Of a stretch of DNA of 64,000 nucleotides, positions 17,770 through 26,942 are shown in pieces. Origin of the DNA: Salinisphaera sp. Q1T1-3 (GTDB taxonomy: Bacteria > Pseudomonadota > Gammaproteobacteria > Nevskiales > Salinisphaeraceae); contig NZ_QZWD01000009.1 of NCBI RefSeq assembly GCF_003602005.1, positions 92,441 through 156,440 on the forward strand. The letters are read 5' to 3'. How positions within the stretch are numbered: position 1 is the stretch's first letter; each line of letters opens with the position of its first letter. A model generated the notes under the pieces. The model was not told the DNA's origin. It worked only from the letters and a program-made list of their open reading frames with translations, and did no database searches. The position numbers and the translations under genes are program-made.

Positions 17770-17820
17770 TCGACACGCGAATAGCGTCGTGCTAGCTTTA
17801 AAACTAGCGCTTGTTCGTTA
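17770..17820 (+). promoter_or_regulatory. Candidate promoter and TetR half-site before the acyl-CoA ligase operon
   Basis: TCGACA (17770-17775) and TAGCTT (17793-17798) are spaced by 17 bases, predicting a start near 17805. GTTCGT at 17813-17818 (ACGAAC on the minus strand) matches the half-site repeated at the alcohol dehydrogenase, importer and carboxylase-beta promoters. Weakest member of the set. Confidence 0.4.
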
Positions 17821-17876
17821 ATCGGTAATCGCATTCTGCCGATGTCACGTCAGGCGCCGCGAAGGAGGAGAAAACG

Positions 17877-19412
17877 TTGCGAACAATCAACGAATGGTTG
17901 CGTCTGAATCATCGTCGGTATCCGGCACGCGAAGCGCTGGTCGATGCGCGATGCCGACTGACGTTCGCCGAAACGGCCGAGCGCGCCTGGCAGCTCGCCC
18001 GCGGTCTACGGACGGCCGGCGTGGCCACGCACGACAATGTCGGCGTGCTGGCCGGGAACACCGTCTTCAATGCCGAATGCCTGTTCGGGATTGCCGCGGC
18101 CGGCGGCACCTATGTCGCCTTCAATTGGCGCTGGTCGGCCCAGGAGCTGGCGGTCGGGATCAAGACCGCCGAGGTCGATGTGATCCTGCTGGAAGAGCGG
18201 ATGCTCGACAACGCCGAGCAGGCGCTGGCGATCCTCGAGGCCAGTGGCGACAAGCAGCCCACGCTGATCGTCGAAGGCACAGTGGTGGACAGACTGCGTA
18301 CCGGCAGCGGCGTTCTCGAGGATATCGCGACGCCGGACAGTCCGCTGTGCATCATCTATACCGGCGGCAGTACGGGCACGCCCAAGGGTGTGATGATCTC
18401 GCATCGTGCGGCTGCGGCCAACGCGTTCAACGAGATGTATGACTGCGGGTTCGGTCGGCGGCCCGACGAGCGCGGCCTGATCCTCACGCCGCTCTTTCAC
18501 TCGGCCGCGCTGCTGTGCTGGTTGGTTCCGCATTTCATCGCCGGTGCCACGAGCGTCATTGCCGACAAGTTCAACGACGAGACGGTGCTGGACTGGGTCG
18601 CGCGCGAGCGGATCACCAATACCTTCCTGATCCCGAACATGATGCGCCGGCTCATGCAGAACGGCGTCTTCGCCGATCCCGCGGTGCAGCGCCATCTCAA
18701 GGCCGTGCATACCGGCGCTGGTCTATTGCGCATGCCCGACAAGGAACGCTTCACCGCGTTGTTGCCCGAGACCGAGCTTTATTTTCGGTATGGCCTGACC
18801 GAGGCCGGGCCGATGGTCACGCGCCTGCAACCGCAATACATGCTGGATCCCGAGGCCGACGGCTCGATCGGGTCCGAATATCTGCTGGCCGAGGTGCAGC
18901 TCCAGGATGCCGACGGCAACGTGATGGGTCCGGGCGAGTCCGGCGAGATCTGTGTTCGCGGGCCGTCGCTCATGGACGGCTATTACAAGAACCCGGAGGC
19001 GACGGCCGAGGCGTTTCGCGGCGGCTGGCTGCACACCGGGGACCTGGCGACCGTGGACGAACGCGGTTTCTATTATTTCCGCGACCGGCTCAAGGAAATG
19101 ATCAAGACCGGCGGCGAAAACGTGTATTCCGTCGAAGTCGAACAGGCCCTGCATCTGCATCCGGCCGTGCTCGAAGCCGCCGTGGTGGGGGCGCCCGACC
19201 CGGTCTGGGACGAGGAAGTCCGAGCGGCTGTCGTGCTGCGCCGCGACATGCACTGTGAGGTCTCGGATCTGTCGACGTTCCTGCGCGAGCATCTGGCTGG
19301 ATACAAGATTCCGAAAAAGATCGTGTTCGTCGAAGCCGACCAGTTGCCGCGCTCGGCCGCAGGCAAGCTGGTCAAGTCTCAGCTCAAGACTGATATGGGG
19401 TGGAACGGATGA
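17877..19412 (+). CDS. AMP-forming acyl-CoA synthetase (class I adenylate-forming)
   Basis: A 511-residue ligase that activates a carboxylic acid to its CoA thioester via an acyl-AMP. Motifs: CIIYTGGSTGTPKGV (P-loop-like A3), ELYFRYGLTEAGP (A5), GWLHTGDLATVD (A7), FRDRLKEMIKTGGENVY (A8) and the catalytic lysine in LPRSAAGKLVKSQL (A10). The substrate is not readable; the context suggests a branched or unsaturated short acid. Start is TTG at 17877 behind a strong GGAGGAG. Its stop overlaps the ATG of the FAH-fold gene, making it the head of a five-gene unit ending at 23354. Confidence 0.9.
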   Translation: MRTINEWLRLNHRRYPAREALVDARCRLTFAETAERAWQLARGLRTAGVATHDNVGVLAGNTVFNAECLFGIAAAGGTYVAFNWRWSAQELAVGIKTAEVDVILLEERMLDNAEQALAILEASGDKQPTLIVEGTVVDRLRTGSGVLEDIATPDSPLCIIYTGGSTGTPKGVMISHRAAAANAFNEMYDCGFGRRPDERGLILTPLFHSAALLCWLVPHFIAGATSVIADKFNDETVLDWVARERITNTFLIPNMMRRLMQNGVFADPAVQRHLKAVHTGAGLLRMPDKERFTALLPETELYFRYGLTEAGPMVTRLQPQYMLDPEADGSIGSEYLLAEVQLQDADGNVMGPGESGEICVRGPSLMDGYYKNPEATAEAFRGGWLHTGDLATVDERGFYYFRDRLKEMIKTGGENVYSVEVEQALHLHPAVLEAAVVGAPDPVWDEEVRAAVVLRRDMHCEVSDLSTFLREHLAGYKIPKKIVFVEADQLPRSAAGKLVKSQLKTDMGWNG

Positions 19413-20230
19413 AACTCGCGACGTTGCGTACCGGGCAGGGCACGACGGCCGCCGTCGAGCGGGACGGGACTTTCCGAACCCTGCCCTTCGACGATGTCGG
19501 CGCCCTGCTGCGGACCGGGCCGGCCAAGATCGAAAAACAGATGGCCGCCGACGGCATCCCGGTCGACGAGGCCGATTTCGCACCGCTGGTGACCGCGCCC
19601 GGCAAGATCATCTGTGTCGGGCTCAATTATCGGACCCATATTCGCGAGATGAATCGCGAGCTGCCCACGCATCCCACGTTGTTCGCGAAATTCGCCGATG
19701 CGCTGATCGGCGCCAACGACGACATCGTGTTGCCCCCCGGCTCATCGGCGGTGGACTGGGAAGCCGAGCTGGCGCTGGTCATCGGCGAGACCGTCTCGCG
19801 TGCCACTGAACAACAGGCCGGCGAGGCGATCGCCGGTTTTACCGTGGCCAACGATATTTCCGCGCGCGATTTCCAGAAGTACACGCTGCAATGGTTGCAG
19901 GGCAAGACCTTTGACCAGACCACGCCGCTCGGGCCGACCCTTGTGACCGTCGATGAGACCGGGCTGGATCCGGATCTGTCTCTGGAATGCCGGGTCGATG
20001 ACGTGCTCAAGCAGCAGGCCCGCACCAACGACCTGGTGTTTCCGCCCACCGCGCTCGTGCGCTACATCTCGGCGATCACCACGCTGCGCCCGGGGGACGT
20101 CATTCTCACCGGCACGCCGGGGGGCGTCGGCGCCGGGCGCGATCCCCAGGAATTTTTGTCCGAGGGTCGCACGGTCACCACGCGCATCGCCGGCATCGGC
20201 GCCTGTCACAACCTTTGTTCCGCGCGCTAA
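19409..20230 (+). CDS. Fumarylacetoacetate hydrolase-fold protein
   Basis: A 273-residue FAH-superfamily enzyme. Metal ligands are in DWEAELALVIG and VANDISARDFQ; GLNYRTHIREMN and GKTFDQTTPLGP are characteristic of the hydrolase/decarboxylase/isomerase group acting on 2-oxo or 1,3-dioxo acids (acylpyruvases, oxaloacetate decarboxylases, 2-hydroxyhepta-2,4-diene-1,7-dioate isomerases). Divalent metal dependent and cytosolic. It overlaps the ligase by four bases and precedes the carboxylase by 30, so it belongs to the same pathway; its exact step is open. Confidence 0.88.
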   Translation: MKLATLRTGQGTTAAVERDGTFRTLPFDDVGALLRTGPAKIEKQMAADGIPVDEADFAPLVTAPGKIICVGLNYRTHIREMNRELPTHPTLFAKFADALIGANDDIVLPPGSSAVDWEAELALVIGETVSRATEQQAGEAIAGFTVANDISARDFQKYTLQWLQGKTFDQTTPLGPTLVTVDETGLDPDLSLECRVDDVLKQQARTNDLVFPPTALVRYISAITTLRPGDVILTGTPGGVGAGRDPQEFLSEGRTVTTRIAGIGACHNLCSAR

Positions 20231-20260
20231 AACGGCGACGCACAAGAGATAAGAGGACCC

Positions 20261-22015
20261 ATGTTTTCCAAGATTCTTGTCGCTAACCGGGGTGAGATTG
20301 CCGTCCGCATCATTCGCAGCTGTCGGTCGCTGGGGATCGAATCCGTGGCGGTGCATTCGGCGGTCGATGCGTCGTCGCTCCATGTTCGCGAAGCCGATAC
20401 CGCCATCGATCTCGGTGACGGGCCGGCGAGCGAAAACTATCTGAATATCGAAAAGATCGTGGCGGCGGCGAAGGAAGTCGGCGCCGAAGCGATCCATCCG
20501 GGCTACGGTTTTCTGTCCGAAAATCCGGACTTCGCCTCGGCGATTGCCGAGGCCGGGCTGACGTTCATCGGGCCTTCGGCCTATGCGATCACGCAGATGG
20601 GCGGCAAGGTCGCCGCGCGTGAGCGGGCAATCGCCGCCGATGTGCCACTCGCCCCGGGCTCCGACGGCGCGGTCGCCGGCGCCGAAGAAGTCGAGGCCTT
20701 TGGCGCGGCACACGGCTATCCCTTGCTGATCAAGGCATCGGCCGGCGGCGGCGGCCGCGGCATGCGACGGGTCAACGATGCCGCAGAGGCCGCGGAGGCG
20801 TTCCGGTCGGCGGTTCAGGAAGCGAAATCGGCGTTCAGCAACGGTGAAGTCTATCTCGAGCGATACCTGACACACGCGCGCCACGTGGAAGTGCAGGTGT
20901 TCGCCGATACCCACGGCCGCACTGTCTACATCGGCGATCGCGACTGTTCGGTACAACGTCGCCATCAGAAGCTCGTCGAGGAATCACCCGCGCCGGGACT
21001 GTCCGATGATTTGCGCCGGGCGATGGGCGAGGCGGCCGTGCGGCTGGCCGAAGAAGTCGGCTATGTCGGGGCCGGGACTGTCGAATTCCTGCAGGAAGGC
21101 GATGCGTTCTATTTCCTGGAAATGAATACCCGTATCCAGGTCGAGCATCCCGTCACGGAGCTGGTGCACGGGGTTGATCTCGTCGCGGAACAGATCCGGG
21201 TGGCGGCCGGCGAGCCCTTGTCCATCGGTGACAACCTCGCGCCCAAAGGCGCGGCGATCGAGGCACGCATCAATGCCGAAGACGTCTCGGACGGCCAGTT
21301 CATCCCGGCGCCCGGGCCCGTCGACTCGCTCGAGGCGCCGGAGGGCGAAGGGCTGCGTTATGACACGGGCTATGTTGCCGGTGACACCATCCAGCCGTTC
21401 TACGACAGCCTCATCGGCAAGCTCATCGCCTACGGGCCCGATCGGGACACGGCGATCGATCGGTTGCTCGACGGCCTGGGCCGGCTGAAGATCGAAGGTG
21501 TGCCGACGACCATCCCGGCCATCGAAAAGATCATTGCTCACAAGGATTTCCGTGAGCTGCACTTCAGTACGCTCTGGCTCGAGTCCGCCGTCGACGAGAT
21601 CCTGGCGGACAGTGAAGATCGTTCGGTCGTCGAGGTGGGCGGGCGTTTCTATATCGTGCCGGTGTTCGCCGACTACGTCGAAGGTGGCGGCTACCGGATG
21701 CCGGCGGCCGCGGCCGGATCGAGCCAGGAGCCACAGAGCCTGGCCGGGCGGACCGGTCGGGGGCGCTCGAAGAAAGAAGCGGTCAGTGACGGCACGGTCA
21801 AGGCCCCGATGCAGGGCAGCATCACCGAAATCAACGTGGCCGCCGGCCAGCAGGTCGACAAGGGCGAGATCCTGTTCGTCCTGGAGGCGATGAAGATGGA
21901 GAACTCGCTGGCTGCGCCGGTTGCCGGCGTGGTCGGTGCGATCGATGTCGAGGTCGGCCAGTCGATCGCTGCCGGCACCCTGCTCACGACGATTACCGAG
22001 GAGGGCAGCGCGTGA
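20261..22015 (+). CDS. Acyl-CoA carboxylase alpha subunit (biotin carboxylase-BCCP fusion)
   Basis: A 584-residue protein. Residues 1-445 are biotin carboxylase: ILVANRGEIAVRIIR start, ATP-grasp loop KASAGGGGRGMR, FLEMNTRIQVEHPVTE. Residues about 510-584 are the biotinyl domain with EAMKMEN; the biotin lysine is K545. It carboxylates biotin with bicarbonate and ATP; the acyl specificity comes from the beta subunit, most likely the product of 34917-36506. It is shorter than 3-methylcrotonyl-CoA carboxylase alpha (about 650) because the linker is compact. Its stop overlaps the GTG of the CitE-like gene. Confidence 0.92.
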   Translation: MFSKILVANRGEIAVRIIRSCRSLGIESVAVHSAVDASSLHVREADTAIDLGDGPASENYLNIEKIVAAAKEVGAEAIHPGYGFLSENPDFASAIAEAGLTFIGPSAYAITQMGGKVAARERAIAADVPLAPGSDGAVAGAEEVEAFGAAHGYPLLIKASAGGGGRGMRRVNDAAEAAEAFRSAVQEAKSAFSNGEVYLERYLTHARHVEVQVFADTHGRTVYIGDRDCSVQRRHQKLVEESPAPGLSDDLRRAMGEAAVRLAEEVGYVGAGTVEFLQEGDAFYFLEMNTRIQVEHPVTELVHGVDLVAEQIRVAAGEPLSIGDNLAPKGAAIEARINAEDVSDGQFIPAPGPVDSLEAPEGEGLRYDTGYVAGDTIQPFYDSLIGKLIAYGPDRDTAIDRLLDGLGRLKIEGVPTTIPAIEKIIAHKDFRELHFSTLWLESAVDEILADSEDRSVVEVGGRFYIVPVFADYVEGGGYRMPAAAAGSSQEPQSLAGRTGRGRSKKEAVSDGTVKAPMQGSITEINVAAGQQVDKGEILFVLEAMKMENSLAAPVAGVVGAIDVEVGQSIAAGTLLTTITEEGSA

Positions 22016-22908
22016 CCCCTTATCGCTCTCTGCTGTTCGTCCCCGGTCACAAGCGCGACTGGATCGACAAGGCACTGGCCGGCGAGGCCGATGCCATCAT
22101 CATCGATCTCGAGGACGCGGTCCCCGAGGATGCCAAGGACACGGCCCGGATCAACGCGCGCCAGGCGCTGGATGCATATGAGGGTCGCACGGGTATTCTG
22201 GTGCGCCCGAACGCGCTCGATACGCCGTTCTTCGGCCGGGATGTGGCAGCCGTTACACACGCCAATCTGTCGGCGTTTCTCTTGCCGAAACTGTTTGGCG
22301 CCGATGACATCGTGCGCTTCGACGGGTTGATCACGGCTGCCGAGATCGAGGCGGACATCGAGCGAGGCCGTGTCTCGCTCGTACCGTCTCTGGAAACTGC
22401 GGCCTCGTTGCGCGATATCGACAGCCTGCTGGCCGCGCCGCGGGTCGCCGGTGTGATGGCCGCCGCCGCGAAGAACGCGGATATCTCGCGCGCTGTCGGT
22501 TTTCGCTGGACCGCCGAGGGCACAGAAACCTTGTATCTGCGCAGTCGAGTCGTGCTCGCGGCCCGGGCGGCCGGTCTGTCCAACATCCTGTTGGGGCTCT
22601 GGCAGGACGTGAAGGATCTCGACGGCATGCGGCGTTTCGCCGAGGACAACTGCGGGCTGGGTTATACCGGCCAGGTGCTCATTCACCCGTCGCACGCGCC
22701 GATCGCCAACGACGCCTACGGGCTCGATGACAGTGCCCGCGAATACTACGAAGGGCTGGTCGAGGCGTTCGAGCAGGGTCGCGCGGCCGGCCACGGCGCG
22801 GTGATCTATCGCGGCGAGCACATCGATCTGGCCCATGCCAACCACGCGCGCGATCTTCTCGGCCAGGACGCCGCCGCGCTCGATTCCGAACAACGAGGTA
22901 CGCCATGA
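22012..22908 (+). CDS. CitE-like beta-hydroxyacyl-CoA lyase (HpcH/HpaI family)
   Basis: A 298-residue TIM-barrel lyase. Landmarks are RSLLFVPGHKRDWIDKAL, the Mg-binding Glu in IIIDLEDAVPEDAK, VRPNALDTPFFGRD, PSLETAASL and GQVLIHPSH. CitE-like proteins not linked to citDF cleave citramalyl-, malyl- or 3-hydroxy-3-methylglutaryl-CoA. Next to a biotin carboxylase and a MaoC protein, the arrangement resembles the M. tuberculosis leucine operon in which the CitE-like enzyme is an HMG-CoA lyase. Start GTG overlaps the carboxylase stop (GTGA), and its stop overlaps the MaoC ATG, indicating tight coupling. Confidence 0.85.
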   Translation: MTPYRSLLFVPGHKRDWIDKALAGEADAIIIDLEDAVPEDAKDTARINARQALDAYEGRTGILVRPNALDTPFFGRDVAAVTHANLSAFLLPKLFGADDIVRFDGLITAAEIEADIERGRVSLVPSLETAASLRDIDSLLAAPRVAGVMAAAAKNADISRAVGFRWTAEGTETLYLRSRVVLAARAAGLSNILLGLWQDVKDLDGMRRFAEDNCGLGYTGQVLIHPSHAPIANDAYGLDDSAREYYEGLVEAFEQGRAAGHGAVIYRGEHIDLAHANHARDLLGQDAAALDSEQRGTP

Positions 22909-23354
22909 GCGGCTTGTATTACGAAGATTTTGTCATCGACGACGTCATCAAGCACGAAGTCACCCGAACGGTGACCGAAACCGACAATCTGCTCGTGACG
23001 ACGCTGACGATGAATGTCCAGCCGTTGCATCTCGACGAGGAATTCGCCAAGGACAGCCCCTTCGGAAAGCGTATCGTCAACAGCATTTTCACGCTGGGTC
23101 TGGTGACGGGGATTCCCGTCCAGGACACCACGCTGGGCACGACGCTGGGCAATCTCGAGTTCCGGAATATCGAGTTCCCGAACCCGGTGTACGTCGGTGA
23201 CACGCTGCGCGTGGAGACCATGGCCCTGGACAAGCGCGAATCCAAATCCAAACCGGACCGGGGCATCGTCGGTATCGAGCATCGCGGCTTCAACCAGAAC
23301 GACGATCTGGTCTGTGTCGTGCGCCGGACCGCGCTCATGAAACGCCGACCGTAA
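22905..23354 (+). CDS. MaoC-like hydratase of the CitE-associated type
   Basis: A 149-residue hot-dog fold protein. The region TLTMNVQPLHLDEEFA aligns with the active-site segment of MaoC (R)-hydratases, but the usual Gly-Asp pair is Met-Asn. This variant, with VNSIFTLGL and RESKSKPDRGIV further on, is typical of MaoC proteins encoded beside CitE-like lyases. Likely reaction: reversible hydration of a branched 2-enoyl-CoA such as 3-methylglutaconyl-CoA; this is inference. It is the last gene of the ligase-FAH-carboxylase-lyase-hydratase unit. Confidence 0.85.
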   Translation: MSGLYYEDFVIDDVIKHEVTRTVTETDNLLVTTLTMNVQPLHLDEEFAKDSPFGKRIVNSIFTLGLVTGIPVQDTTLGTTLGNLEFRNIEFPNPVYVGDTLRVETMALDKRESKSKPDRGIVGIEHRGFNQNDDLVCVVRRTALMKRRP

Positions 23355-23420
23355 AGCTTGCGGGCCGCGCCTCGACGATGACATCGATGGCTCGCCCCGA
23401 TACGGGCGGTGTCGTGTTGG

Positions 23421-23450
23421 TTGAAAACGTTGGCCGAACGTCAGTCGAAT
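23421..23450 (+). promoter_or_regulatory. Candidate promoter with TetR-type half-site before the alcohol dehydrogenase
   Basis: TTGAAA (23421-23426) and TCGAAT (23445-23450) are 18 bases apart. CGAACGTCAGT at 23435-23445 between them is identical over 11 bases to the left part of the palindrome at 26547-26562. Confidence 0.45.
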
Positions 23451-23492
23451 ACTCTCGAAACGATACGAGAGAAAAGAAAAGGAGGAGAGAAA

Positions 23493-24545
23493 ATGAAAGG
23501 TTATGTCTTTCTGGGTGACAAGGAAATCGACTTCGTTGAAAAACCGACGCCCACACCGGGTCCGGGCGAGGCGCTGATCAAGGAAAAGACCTCGGCGCTT
23601 TGTGGGTCGGATCTGCATGTCTATCGCGCGCCCAAGGCGTATCGTTCGAGTTGTACCCATACCTACACCGGGCACGAGCCGGTCGGCGAGGTCATCGCGG
23701 TGGGCGAAGGTGTGCAATGGCCGAAGGTGGGCGATCGGGTCGTCGGCTATCACGCGCTGGGTTGTGGCGAGTGCCGATATTGTCAGACGCGGGAATTCAA
23801 GAAATGTCCGCATAACTTCATCGCACCGCCGGATGACCCCGAACGCGTCGCGATGATGGAAAACCGGGACGGTTCCAACGCGGATCATTTCGTCGCGAAA
23901 AGCGGTCAACTGTTGCCCCTGCCGGACGATTTCAGCTACGAGGATGGCTCGGTGCTCTCCTGCAATTTCGGCACCGCGTGGTCGGCGATCAAGACCGGCA
24001 GCTGTTTCCCCGGCGGGACGATTGCGCTCTGGGGGCTTGGCCCGGTGGGACTGAATATCGTCCTGATCGCGAAGAAGCTCGGCATGCGGGTCATCGGCAT
24101 CGATCTATCATCCGCGCGATGTGACTTCGCCCGCGAGGCAGGTGCCGACGAGGTCATCGACGGCAGCCAGACCGACGCAGTCGAAAAGTTGTTATCACTG
24201 ACCGGGGGCGAGGGCGCCGACACGGTGATCGATACGACGGGCGCGGGTCCCGTGCACGAGCGTCTGGTCGAGGCCACCCGACTGGGCGGGCACATCGTGC
24301 TGGTCGGCATGGGACACGAGACATCGGTTGGTCCGGTGCCCGCGATCATCCTGCGACAGGTCACGATTCACGGCTCGTGGATCTATGACATCGCGGACTG
24401 GTGGCCGATGCTGGAATTCGTTCGCCAGCACGAGATTGATCTCATGTCCTGTGTCGAGGAAGTCGTGCCGATCAGCCAGTTCCCCGAAAAGATCGAGAAA
24501 GCCGACAAGGGCGAGTGCGGCAAAATCATCTTCCGCTGGGACTAG
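23493..24545 (+). CDS. Zinc-dependent alcohol dehydrogenase (MDR family)
   Basis: A 350-residue medium-chain dehydrogenase. Catalytic zinc ligands are in ALCGSDLHVY and TGHEPVGEV; the structural zinc site is CGECRYCQTREFKKC. The nucleotide-binding loop is WGLGPVGLNIV, followed by an acidic residue (IGIDLSS) that favours NAD. It oxidises an alcohol to the aldehyde; the substrate is unknown, and the adjacent pathway suggests a primary alcohol that the aldehyde dehydrogenase at 28074 then converts to the acid. A very strong AGGAGGAG precedes the ATG at 23493. Its TAG stop lies in a CTAG where a repeat begins. Confidence 0.9.
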   Translation: MKGYVFLGDKEIDFVEKPTPTPGPGEALIKEKTSALCGSDLHVYRAPKAYRSSCTHTYTGHEPVGEVIAVGEGVQWPKVGDRVVGYHALGCGECRYCQTREFKKCPHNFIAPPDDPERVAMMENRDGSNADHFVAKSGQLLPLPDDFSYEDGSVLSCNFGTAWSAIKTGSCFPGGTIALWGLGPVGLNIVLIAKKLGMRVIGIDLSSARCDFAREAGADEVIDGSQTDAVEKLLSLTGGEGADTVIDTTGAGPVHERLVEATRLGGHIVLVGMGHETSVGPVPAIILRQVTIHGSWIYDIADWWPMLEFVRQHEIDLMSCVEEVVPISQFPEKIEKADKGECGKIIFRWD

Positions 24546-24781
24546 TTGATGTCGTCACAAGATAGGCAGCGGCGCTAGCGGCCAGGCGATGCCAAGCCAA
24601 CGCATCGCGAGTGCGGCGCCGCCGGGCTACGTGAGCACGCGATAACGGGGTGGCCCCGTCCGGGCGCTGGGCCGGTTCGGGGTGTCCCCGCGAGCGGCAC
24701 CATGAGGCTGTCGACCTCGTACAGTTCGTACGTAAACGACATTCGGCGACGGCGGGGCCGATGCCGTCACGATAGGCAAGA
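24545..24781. repeat. Diverged family C repeat after the alcohol dehydrogenase
   Basis: Begins at the CTAG carrying the stop codon. GTCGTCACAAGATAGGCAG (24551-24569) corresponds to the terminal repeat of the clear copy at 49699-49865. Read on the minus strand, the interior (GTTATCGCGTGCTCACG, then GCGATGC) aligns with that copy. The other terminus is not recognisable, so the right border is approximate. Confidence 0.5.
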
Positions 24782-24863
24782 GAGTGTTTTCGCGTCTGGC
24801 GGCCTGAGCGGTCTGGCTTGCTGGAACCGCAATCGTCGACCGACCGCGACAGGGTCGGCAAAC

Positions 24864-24889
24864 GCGACCGGCTCGATCCAGCCGGTCGC
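24864..24889. terminator. Hairpin downstream of the TetR gene
   Basis: Perfect 9-bp stem GCGACCGGC / GCCGGTCGC with an 8-base loop, 22 bases beyond the TetR stop (leftward). There is no clear T-run, so terminator function is uncertain. Confidence 0.4.
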
Positions 24890-24911
24890 ACTCTCCGTTG
24901 GGGAGAAACGG

Positions 24912-25508
24912 TCAGTTGTCGGAGAACACACCGATTTCGCGCAACGCGAATCGAGTATAGATTTCGACGATCTCCTCGAGTGACAGGCGCCCGTCGGGGC
25001 GATACCAGCTGGCGATATGCGTGGCCTGGGCGATGAAACTGTAGACGTGCAGCTTGGTGTCGATCGTATCGGCCAGGCCTGCCGCATCGGCGGTTTCGAT
25101 GAGATCGCCGAGATAGGATTCATATTCGAGCCGTTTCTGCGTGATCGACGAACGGGCTTCTTCGGATAACGATTTGAGCTCGGTATTGCCGATGAAGACC
25201 TCCTGTGCACGCTCGGCGTGGAACGCCAGATGAGCCGCCAGGCCGGCACGCAGTCTTTCGATTGTATCCCCCTCGGCTGCCGCGACTGCTTCACGAACAC
25301 GCTCATTGAGATCATCAATGACGCTGCCCATGATCTGTAACAGCAAATCTTCCTTGCTATCGATGTGGTTGTAGAGGCTGCCCACCTTGAAACCCGCCTC
25401 GAAGGCAATCTGACGCAGCGTCGTGGCATCGTAGCCCTGGGTGAAGAAAAGCTTTTTGGCAGCCTGCCGGATGCGCTTGGCGCTCTCCCGTCTTTTATTT
25501 GAAATCAC
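24912..25508 (-). CDS. TetR-family transcription regulator
   Basis: A 198-residue repressor-type protein. The N-terminal helix-turn-helix is TTLRQIAFEAGFKVGSLYNHIDSKEDLL (residues about 30-57), preceded by the usual KRIRQAAKKLFFTQGYDA. The C-terminal ligand-binding domain is helical and has a length common among regulators of acyl-CoA catabolism (compare LiuR/FadR-type TetR proteins); the ligand cannot be read. It lies between the ligase/dehydrogenase genes and the importer operon, transcribed leftward. A CGAAC(GT) half-site shared by four nearby promoters is a plausible operator. ATG at 25508. Confidence 0.88.
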   Translation of the reverse strand: MISNKRRESAKRIRQAAKKLFFTQGYDATTLRQIAFEAGFKVGSLYNHIDSKEDLLLQIMGSVIDDLNERVREAVAAAEGDTIERLRAGLAAHLAFHAERAQEVFIGNTELKSLSEEARSSITQKRLEYESYLGDLIETADAAGLADTIDTKLHVYSFIAQATHIASWYRPDGRLSLEEIVEIYTRFALREIGVFSDN

Positions 25509-25673
25509 GTGTGTCCCGACTCGGATGTATGGTTTGCCCGCTTCGTGCGCATCGCCGATGCATATCCCGGTAGAAGGCCTTGATCGCGGTTTTCCAGGCG
25601 TCTTATCGGACGCAATGTGCGGTTGCGCCTGTCATGAGTGAAATCGCTGATGAAAGAAACATGAATTATTCTA

Positions 25674-25942
25674 GGGCCTGTTGATGTTTCGTGCGAGTCC
25701 GCGCCAAGTGCTGTTTTGCGGCAAGACGAGGCGTAGTGCGCGCCGTGCTGTCATTCTGCACTAGCGGGCTACAACGCTGGATTGCCGCAAAAAAGCGTTT
25801 GTCCCTAAGGGTTGGGCCACAAATCCCGCCCTGCGGCGTTGCGAGTCTGGATCGTGGCACGCCACGATCGGCGACTCGCGCCTTGCCGGACACACGGCGG
25901 TCTCTCGACGAAAAGGCGCTCGAACGAAACATCAACAGACCC
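25674..25942. repeat. MITE-like repeat, family B copy 1
   Basis: A 269-bp element between GGGCCTGTTGATGTTTCG and its inverted counterpart (CGAAACATCAACAGACCC), about 22 matches in 24 terminal positions, with CTAG at the left border (25671-25674). The interior contains GCGTTGCGAG, a perfect stem GATCGTGGC / GCCACGATC, and CTCGCGCCTTG. Related copies are at 47106-47399 (inverted) and 49869-50123. No coding capacity. Confidence 0.85.
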
Positions 25943-26513
25943 TGGCGCTTATCGATTGAATGTCGTCCAGATTGCGTCGCGCCGTTTCGCGAAATTAAAA
26001 ACGCCGTGGTTTCGGTATCGCCAGGTAAGCGCGCAATGGCGATTTTTTACGCTTTCAAAGAGAAAGCCCTGAAAGTCATCTTTTCGGTCTGATTCCAGGG
26101 GGCTTTGCTGCCGATCGGGCATCTTTTCGAGTGGTTATGTATTGGGCAATGGACGCAGTATTTGATGTCCATCAATACCGAGCCAAAGCCGACGAAGCCG
26201 TCGGCTGTTTCAGCGCCGTCGACAATGGACACCGACGCCTGGGGTCTCGAAATTTAAATTTCAGATGTCCTTGGCCGCGACATGCATGCCTTCGTATCCT
26301 CGCGTCATTAGCCTGAAATCTTATCTGTTCTAACATTGGGTCAATAATCCCTGTAAATGCATCGATAATGCCGTAAAAATAAAAATACGGCGGCATTCGA
26401 GATGATGTGCTCGCCGAGCGGCGCGTTTCTATGAGCACTTCACCGCGCCTGCGGCGATGCGGCCGTCGCATCGATCGGCATCCGATGTGACCGAATATAC
26501 GACCTTTGTCTGT
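25943..26513. other. AT-richer non-coding stretch before the importer promoter
   Basis: About 570 bases with lower GC than the neighbours and no credible gene. It contains an imperfect hairpin at 26367-26396 (AATGCCGTA / TACGGC..CATT with an A/T-only loop) that could end leftward or rightward transcripts. Nothing else was recognised. Confidence 0.5.
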
Positions 26514-26562
26514 TTGACAGTTTTCGAACTGCCACGCTAAAACAAAACGAACGTCAGTTCGT
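26514..26562 (+). promoter_or_regulatory. Strong promoter with palindromic operator for the importer operon
   Basis: A consensus -35 TTGACA (26514-26519) and TAAAAC (26538-26543) are 18 bases apart, predicting a start near 26550. The palindrome ACGAAC-GTCA-GTTCGT (26547-26562) covers that start, which is the classical position for repression. It shares CGAACGT with the sites at 23435 and 36558. Confidence 0.7.
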
Positions 26563-26653
26563 AAAACTGAGAAGCCGATTCCCATTGCTGGACTCTGGAT
26601 TGTTCGCCCTGCGACATCGCGTTTCGTGGTCTCCGCCGTGCGAGAAAAAATCA

Positions 26654-26700
26654 GTAATTCGTGAATTCGTGAATCCGTGAATCCGTGAATCCGTGAAGCC
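26654..26700. repeat. Octanucleotide tandem repeat in the 5' leader
   Basis: About six units of the 8-bp sequence GTGAATCC or close variants (first unit shortened, last unit GTGAAGCC). It lies in the untranslated leader about 245 bases before the substrate-binding protein gene. Confidence 0.85.
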
Positions 26701-26942
26701 GGACATCGGATCGCGGGTCCCGAAATCATCGGGCTTCTGGCGTGTCCGGCGGTGCGACATGCCGCGCCGGCTGTAAGAGCGGTTCTCTTTCGAGATCACA
26801 CGCGGCCGGATATAGACGTCGCCGGCAGAAGAAAAAACGAGTACCGCCGAGGAGATGCGATGCGGTGGTCTGCAGCAAGGAAACACAAGCGACGGCCTGC
26901 CCAGGCGGGGCGCGCAATACAAGAATGATCAAGGAGGAGAAT

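Noticed and set aside
24764..24781. GCCGTCACGATAGGCAAG as the right inverted end of the family C copy at 24545
   Set aside because: It is a direct, not inverted, match to the left end, so it cannot be the partner terminus.
26654..26700. GTGAATCC repeats as a CRISPR or iteron origin
   Set aside because: Units are 8 bp and contiguous without spacers, and no replication gene is near.
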